DNA from: Candidatus Bathyarchaeota archaeon B24
Lineage (GTDB): Archaea > Thermoproteota > CALKCG01 > B24
NCBI GenBank assembly: GCA_001593865.1
Contig: LUCB01000004.1
Span: 1 to 64,000, forward strand
DNA: 64,000 nt
Direction of reading: 5' to 3'
Below are positions 61,958-64,000 of the stretch, one piece after another (positions within the stretch are counted from its first letter, which is position 1; the number at the start of each line of letters is the position of its first letter). The translations under genes were made by a program, and so were the position numbers. The notes beneath the pieces were generated by a model that was not told the origin of the DNA, searched no databases, and worked only from the letters and a program-made list of their open reading frames with translations.

Positions 61958-63157
61958 ATGAGTGAAGAGGTAGGTTTCGTTACGATGGCTAAAGTCGAGC
62001 GTAGGATACGGGAGCTCCCAAGGGTTGGCGTCGGGCTTCTGGGCTATGCCTTCATGGGTAAAGCGCATACTCACGCGTGGAAGTCTATACCGACGTATTT
62101 CTGGCCTCCACCGGCGATACCCCGCTTAGTGGCGATCTGCGGTAGAAGACTGGAGGGTGTGTCCGAAGCCGCTAGACGATACGGTTACGAGAGGTACTAC
62201 ACGGATTGGCATAAGCTTGTCGAGGATCCGGATGTCGAGGTATTCGACAACTGCGGTCCTAACAACGTTCACGCGGAACCTTGTATAGCCGCAGCCGAAG
62301 CCGGTAAACATGTGATATGCGAGAAGCCCTTGGCTAGAAACAGCAGAGAGGCCAAGATGATGCTAGATGCCGTGAGGAAAGCCGGTGTTAAACACATGTG
62401 TGCATACAACTACCGGTTTGTACCGGCGGTCAGGTTGGCTAAGAAGCTTATCGAAGAAGGCCTTGTCGGCCGGATATACCATTTCAGAGCGCGATATCTT
62501 CAAGAGTGGATCATGGATCCTAACTTCCCCCTGGTCTGGCGTTTAAGAAAAGACCTAGCCGGCTCAGGTCCGTTAGGTGATTTAGGCTCGCATATAATAG
62601 ACCTCGCCAGGTTTCTGGTCGGCGATATTAGGGCTGTGTCCGCGGTCACACGTACGTTCATAAAGGAAAGACCACTGCCTGAGGATCCCTCTAAAAAGGG
62701 GCTTGTGACAGTCGAAGACGCCTTCGCAGCAGTAGTAGAGTTTGAGAACGGAGCGATAGGGACGCTTGAGGCAACGAGATTTGCAGGGGGACGTAAAAAC
62801 TACAACTCTTTCGAGATAAACGGTGAGAAAGCCTCTATAGAGTTCAACCTTGAGCGTCTGAACGAACTCCGAGTGTACTGGCGGGAAGAGCCTGTGAAGG
62901 ATATCATGGGCTGGCATGAAGTCTTGGTGACCGAGAGCTACCACCCGTTCTATAAATACTATTGGCCGCATGGACACATAGGCGGATGGGAGGATACCTT
63001 CAAGAACGAGCTCTACCACTTCTTGGACTGCGTCGTTAACGATAAACCCATAGAACCCTACGCCGCTACATTCGAAGATGGCTGGAAGGTAGATGTAATC
63101 TGCGACGCCATCCTCGAATCCGCTGAAAAGGGTAAACGCGTCGAAATCCGATATTGA
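61958..63157 (+). CDS. Gfo/Idh/MocA-family dehydrogenase (inositol/sugar)
   Basis: The 399-residue protein has the Rossmann motif GLLGYAFMGKAHTHAWKSIP, the catalytic-Lys motif VICEKPLARNSREAK and the C-terminal GPLGDLGSHIIDLARFL. The size and the AHTHAWKS region fit inositol or levoglucosan-type dehydrogenases. RBS GGAGG lies about 6 nt before the ATG; a TATA-like CTTTTAAATT precedes at about 61914-61923. Partner gene: the divergent TIM-barrel isomerase. Confidence 0.9.
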   Translation: MSEEVGFVTMAKVERRIRELPRVGVGLLGYAFMGKAHTHAWKSIPTYFWPPPAIPRLVAICGRRLEGVSEAARRYGYERYYTDWHKLVEDPDVEVFDNCGPNNVHAEPCIAAAEAGKHVICEKPLARNSREAKMMLDAVRKAGVKHMCAYNYRFVPAVRLAKKLIEEGLVGRIYHFRARYLQEWIMDPNFPLVWRLRKDLAGSGPLGDLGSHIIDLARFLVGDIRAVSAVTRTFIKERPLPEDPSKKGLVTVEDAFAAVVEFENGAIGTLEATRFAGGRKNYNSFEINGEKASIEFNLERLNELRVYWREEPVKDIMGWHEVLVTESYHPFYKYYWPHGHIGGWEDTFKNELYHFLDCVVNDKPIEPYAATFEDGWKVDVICDAILESAEKGKRVEIRY

Positions 63158-63165
63158 TCCACCTC

Positions 63166-63180
63166 CCCTATTATTTTTAA
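63166..63180 (+). terminator. T-rich terminator after the dehydrogenase gene
   Basis: CCCCTATTATTTTTA directly after the stop codon fits a U-rich archaeal terminator. The same AT-rich stretch (TTTTTAAAG) may also serve as promoter for the next gene. Confidence 0.4.
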
Positions 63181-63234
63181 AGCAACTTTGAAAAATTTAA
63201 TGTTTTTAAGGAAGCTCTGAAGTTTCCTAAGATC

Positions 63235-64000
63235 GTGGAGGTTAGAAAGGCGCAGTTAAGCTCGGGCACGTTATTTGTATCCCTTCCGAAGGCTTGGGTT
63301 GTGCGTCATGGTCTAGGTAAGGGTTCACCTATATTTATGGAGGAGCGGGAGGACGGGGCTCTGGTTCTTTATCCTTTCGGTAAGGTTAAGTATACCCCTA
63401 AAAGCACCGTGGTACTGGTGTCTCCGGACATGGAGAAAGAGATCACTAGCAAGTATTGGCTTGGGTATGACTCGATAGTCATACGTTCTCCAACCGGTAA
63501 AATCAGCTTAGCCGAGAGAGAACGGATTAAAAACTTGGTTAGACGATTCATAGGTTTAGAAATAGTGGAGGAGAACGCATCGTCGATAGAGCTACATTGT
63601 TTCATAGAGGCCTCCTCGGTTCCGCCTAAGAAGATCCTTAGAAGAGAGCATCTGTTGACCGCCGCTATGCTTAGGGATTTGAAGGAAGCATCCCTAGGCG
63701 ACGAAATGCTTCTTAAATCCATAGTCGCTAGAGACGATGAAGTCGATAAACTTTACTTTCTTCTGGTCAGGGTCTTAAGGATAGCTATTCAAAACCCAGT
63801 GCTCAGTAGCGAGCTTAAGGTCTCTCCCCTAGACTGTATGGATTACCGTTTAGTAGCTTGCTTCATAGAATCGATAGCCGACTCTGTAGCCTCTATGGCT
63901 GACAGCCTTCTAAGACACGTTGATTCTCCGAAGATTTACCTAGAAAGATTCCGGTCGCTTTTGACGATACTCTCCGAAATTTACGAGAAGGCTATGGAGG
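63235..64000 (+). CDS. AbrB-PhoU phosphate-uptake regulator, partial
   Basis: The gene runs off the right edge; about 255 residues are visible. An N-terminal swapped-hairpin AbrB-like domain (VEVRKAQLSSGTLFVSLPK, about 1-50) is followed by helical PhoU-like repeats (about 110 onward; HLLTAAMLRDLKEASLGD and VARDDEVDKLYFLLVRVL). Archaeal proteins with this layout are annotated as phosphate uptake regulators. The start is taken at GTG 63235; no upstream in-frame ATG is present. The partner PstSCAB genes may lie beyond the window. Confidence 0.87.
   Translation, partial: MEVRKAQLSSGTLFVSLPKAWVVRHGLGKGSPIFMEEREDGALVLYPFGKVKYTPKSTVVLVSPDMEKEITSKYWLGYDSIVIRSPTGKISLAERERIKNLVRRFIGLEIVEENASSIELHCFIEASSVPPKKILRREHLLTAAMLRDLKEASLGDEMLLKSIVARDDEVDKLYFLLVRVLRIAIQNPVLSSELKVSPLDCMDYRLVACFIESIADSVASMADSLLRHVDSPKIYLERFRSLLTILSEIYEKAME

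Overview
This window comes from an archaeon. It carries a CDC48/VAT ATPase, TFB, an RPC34-like factor, Elf1, Gar1, SRP19, ribosomal protein S8e, fibrillarin, Trm1, Taw1, diphthine synthase, GGGP synthase, archaeal RibL and RibK, and Orc1/Cdc6. Many genes start with GTG or TTG, and TATA boxes commonly sit about 26 bp before leaderless starts. Family-B DNA polymerase together with both PolD subunits, Elf1 and an RPC34-like protein suggests the TACK/Asgard side of the archaea (Bathyarchaeia-like lineages fit; Thermoprotei, which lack PolD, do not). This placement is an inference, not a measurement. Two single-base frameshifts in otherwise intact genes (nuoH, tldE) suggest a draft or metagenome-derived assembly.

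Layout. 0-3 kb: membrane subunits A, H and J of a Nuo/Fpo-type complex I, divergent from an FrhB/FpoF-type F420-oxidising subunit. 3-6 kb: two PhoU-TrkA_C proteins and a convergent MgtE-like permease. 6-9 kb: tldD-tldE. 9-13 kb: V4R protein, secreted/membrane esterase, RibU-like ECF S component, aldo-keto reductase. 13.5-16.4 kb: tightly packed dphB(DUF357 fusion)-ribL-ribK-nfi. 16-20 kb: translin, CDC48, Hsp20. 20-34 kb: information-processing genes (Taw1, RsmB/NSUN methylase, PolB, R15P isomerase, fibrillarin, RNase HII, Trm1, RPC34-like, TFB, Gar1, SRP19, S8e). 34.5-40.5 kb: GH4 glycosidase, LarC/LarB, tungsten aldehyde oxidoreductase with its polyferredoxin, and a box C/D guide sRNA. 40.6-42.7 kb: OGG-type glycosylase, SfsA, VapBC. 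42.7-45.9 kb: an iron/oxygen-defence island (ferritin-VIT1 fusion, superoxide reductase, ferritin-like protein, peroxiredoxin) divergent from an Lrp regulator. 46-52.6 kb: Elf1-GGGPS-DP2-ribophorin-I-like-TRAM, all on the minus strand. 52.7-60 kb: DUF2153-like, nicotinamidase, radical SAM, DP1, DUF99, Orc1 and a replication origin. 60-64 kb: XRE-CBS regulator, a sugar isomerase/oxidoreductase pair, and an AbrB-PhoU gene running off the right edge.

Most notable points. (1) An unannotated replication origin at about 59149-59779 with three ORB-type boxes around an AT-rich unwinding stretch. One box overlaps the orc1 start, and a small winged-helix protein is encoded on the far side. (2) A 562-residue type I membrane protein next to DP2 that looks like an archaeal ribophorin I (OST1) homologue. 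(3) A well-formed box C/D sRNA at 40485-40552 (minus). (4) An aldehyde oxidoreductase with Asp in place of the first cluster cysteine. (5) Several clean inverted repeats at promoters that look like operators. No CRISPR array, insertion sequence, rRNA or tRNA was recognised.
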